Positions 61,241-64,000 of a stretch of 64,000 bases of DNA are shown here, one piece after another. The stretch covers positions 19,336,304-19,400,303 of the forward strand of contig OZ234496.1 of NCBI GenBank assembly GCA_965153455.1. The letters run 5' to 3'. Source of the stretch: Sphagnum compactum. Lineage: Eukaryota; Bryophyta; Sphagnopsida; Sphagnales. The first letter of the stretch is position 1. The number at the start of each line of letters is the position of its first letter. The notes beneath the pieces are model-generated. The model had not been told where the DNA came from, ran no database searches, and saw only the letters and a list, made by a program, of their open reading frames with translations. The translations under genes and the position numbers were made by a program.

Positions 61241-64000
61241 TTCTTCAGATTTGGAGGAATGGAATGAACTAAACACCATTGTATGAACCACTATCAAATT
61301 GGCCCAATAGCCGAAGAAAATGTGGCCCATGGTTTGTTGTTGCACCTTAGGTTTAATATTATTTTGCATTCAAATAAAAAATTATGCAAAGGAAATTTTT
61401 ATTTGAATAACAAGTTCCCTCAAGGTGAACTCACTTACAATGGTGCGTTCACACTTGACTTGATGTTACGTCGGTTTTAAATGAAAATCTAGGTGGCATC
61501 CTAGGTGGCATGCAATGTTAAATAGGTGATAGCTTAATGTTAAGTGAATGTTAGCTTAACACAAAATCTTTGATGGTAAGTAGGTTTAAGTCCTAAATGA
61601 CTAACATTTTATTAGGGGACTCAACACTAGAGTCCCTAACACTGGGTGTGAACGTTACCTTTAGCATGGGTCCTCCTACCTAAATATTCTTCCCCTCCAA
61701 TGATTTCATGGGTGGTGAAATTTGCCACATTTTTTTCGGGTTTGCTTGGCTTACCATTAGCATTACAAATGGAATTTGTGCTAGTGGTATTGTTTTTTGT
61801 TTGGAATGTGCCTTATTTCTAATGTTATGGGCTCTTGTTGTTTTTATGTGTGTTGTATGTAGATGTTAAAATGTTTTCATGGTGAACATGTTCTTAACAA
61901 CTTTGCCTCTTCCTCCCTTCCCTAAACAAGATCAATAAATAAGATCAATTTGGGTGTGATATCTTTTTGATAAAATAAATAAATTTTCTTTCCAAATCAT
62001 GAAGCCCAAAAATAACATATGGTACCCATTTGACATTTAAGCAACTAAAACACAAACAACTTTCTTGTTGTGCTACATTCCATTTTCACATCCACACTCT
62101 ATGACCATGTGAAGATGACTTGCACAAATAATGGTTGTTGAAGGATGGCAAAAAGGCTTTGGGAAGGAGCTCGTCATTGTTGATCCCACATAGCAAAATG
62201 TATCCTTTGTTCGTATCTTTTACATGAGGGGTCATAACTTTAGAGGTGATGCATGCTCAAAAAATTAAAGAAGGAATTACCAAGATTGACACCCATGATA
62301 TATGTATTCATCCCTTTTATAATATAACTCTTTAATTGTTTCCACAACTGAACTAATAATGTATTTTGCACATGTGAGCCACTACACTTGGGACATTGGG
62401 GGTGCATAGATTCCCTTTTCAATCATCACCTCTTTCTTAGACAATGAGTATTAGGGTTTCCTATAGTATTAGCCAATGATGTTTCGACTTTATTATAGTT
62501 ATGGTTATTTCTTACTAGAAAATAAAATTTCTGGGGCATTATGAAGTTTAGAAAGTTAGCTAAACTTTCTAACCTATCAAAATAGTGTATTGGGGTTGAA
62601 TTGTATATGTATCTCATGGCATTGAAGGATTATGTATGCCACCACATTAGATTGAAGGAAGTTGGGGCAAACTTTTATTAATTAACAAAATTAGGGTATT
62701 GAAAATCTTGTAGTATTGTGCCTCCATTTTTTGTGCTTGGTTGAGTTCACCCATAAATTGTTTTTGAGCAAATGTCCAAATGTCTTTTACTCCCAAATGC
62801 ATGCAATATGCAAGTGTGCAAAAATGCCCAAACATCAACGAACACGCCTCCGTGGCTCCCCAAGAAAGCTCTGACCAAGTGTAGTGGGGATTTAGAAGGA
62901 TTTCCCAGCCTCATTTTGCTTTTGGGCAAGGAAATATTTTGTGCGCCTAGAATTCATCTATATGTTCACCTATCTATCTATCTATCTACCAGTGTTGTGC
63001 TTGTAAATGTCAATAGCCATATGTACGACGTAAAAATCTCGTGTAAGTGTAATTCATTTACACGTGTAAATTTTACACTTACACAACCAAAAAATTTACA
63101 CTTAAATCTGTGTATGAAATGCTGAAACTCAACATTTAATGCATAATGTTCTAAACTCTAATTATAGTAGTTGTATAGGTAGGAGCAATGAAAAGATATG
63201 TAGTAGCAGTGGAGGCGCTCAGGAAAAATGGAAGACGAGGTGAAACTCAGTTTATCACAGAAATTGATGGTTTTTTAGTCCCCTCCTCGCTCTGATTGTT
63301 AATGTATTTGTTTTGCAGGTTTTTTTAAAAATCTCACCCTGTTTATGACCAAACTCAGTGTTCTGATGTTATTTTTTATTTTACAAATAACTTTACTATA
63401 TTTTTGTTATACACCTTTAATGACCATACTTTCTTGTAAATCCATATTAATTAATTGAGGGTGCATGTTTTGATGGCATTTCTTTTGCAATGGGCCATTT
63501 GATTGGCCTATCACCAAAAACATTATGAGATCCCCCTTTCCCCCAAAAACATTTATATTGTTTTACACTTTCATTGTTTTACATAGTTGCAGACAACCAT
63601 CTAAATGTTTTTTTTCCTTTTGTTTTCTTTTTAAATTCTTTTATAAATTTAATCGAAGACCCTTTGATTATGGGTTCAAGGAGTATTTTCAAAAATTAAA
63701 AGTCGTGGGTTCCAAGGTCAAATCAAATTTTTTAACCAACAATTTGAAGTCCAACAAGTCTAACCTTTATAAGAACCTCAATGTAATTTTAAAGTCAAAA
63801 TTTAAACAATTTTGAGTTTTTTGAAATTTGGAGTTCCCAAGAAATTTCCAAATGGTTCTCATAGTGCTCCATCAAGTTCCCTTAATTTCCCAATGGGGTT
63901 GCGAAAGAGATCCCCAACATGCTCCAAGAAGCAAAAATATGGGGAGATAATGCGTATTGTGAGGATTTTTTCAACCAGTTAAGGGGGGGGAGGGGGCGGG
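61241..64000. other. AT-rich intergenic DNA, no gene recognised
   Basis: Short frames only, without motifs. A TATC microsatellite lies at 62971-62990 and an inverted ACACTTACAC/GTGTAAGTGT-like cluster at 63040-63105. A G-rich run ends the window. Confidence 0.5.

Noticed and set aside
1-64000. CRISPR array, bacterial operon or phage content
   Set aside because: Intron-bearing plant genes and plant retrotransposons show that this is nuclear plant DNA. The tandem repeats lack CRISPR spacing and associated genes.

Overview
The window is nuclear DNA from a land plant. The coding blocks are split by short GT-AG introns of about 70 to 450 bases, and the proteins belong to plant families: a GPI-anchored GH17/X8 beta-1,3-glucanase, a ULP2-type SUMO protease, and Ty1/copia and Ty3/gypsy retrotransposons of plant type. 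Genes are few and lie in long, very AT-rich, transposon-filled intervals, so a large genome is likely. The sequence alone does not fix the lineage; a seed-free plant or gymnosperm is plausible but unproven.

Layout. 0-7 kb: AT-rich DNA with a decayed ULP2-like SUMO-protease catalytic domain on the minus strand (2045-3067), a tandem repeat directly against its first visible exon, and a degenerate repeat field (5.9-6.8 kb). 7.5-20.2 kb: two tandem plus-strand copies of a 12-exon FAD-dependent monooxygenase related to kynurenine 3-monooxygenase (KMO). 20-42.5 kb: transposon territory, holding a decayed copia element interrupted in gag by a CACTA-like element (23803-28211) that itself contains a second CACTA-like element (26145-28016), then a gypsy integrase fragment joined directly to the copia 3' LTR, long unrecognisable AT-rich DNA, and a PIF1/Helitron-type helicase relic. 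43.5-48.1 kb: a third KMO-like copy. 52.3-54.6 kb: two related small secreted proteins of unknown family on the minus strand. 56.9-59.4 kb: an intact three-exon GH17-X8 beta-1,3-glucanase gene on the minus strand. 59.4-64 kb: upstream region with a short duplication and simple repeats.

The main result is the KMO-like triplet. Spliced by hand, exons 3-11 have the same lengths in all three copies (exon 3 if the usual acceptor is used in copy 2), reading frames stay open through every conserved exon, and the flanks are also duplicated, so this is a segmental triplication later split by transposons. The copies differ mainly at the N-terminus (start codon and Ser-rich leader) and at one donor in copy 2. 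The kynurenine-binding residues known for KMO are not obviously kept, so the substrate may not be kynurenine. The other genes show no evident functional link to the triplet.
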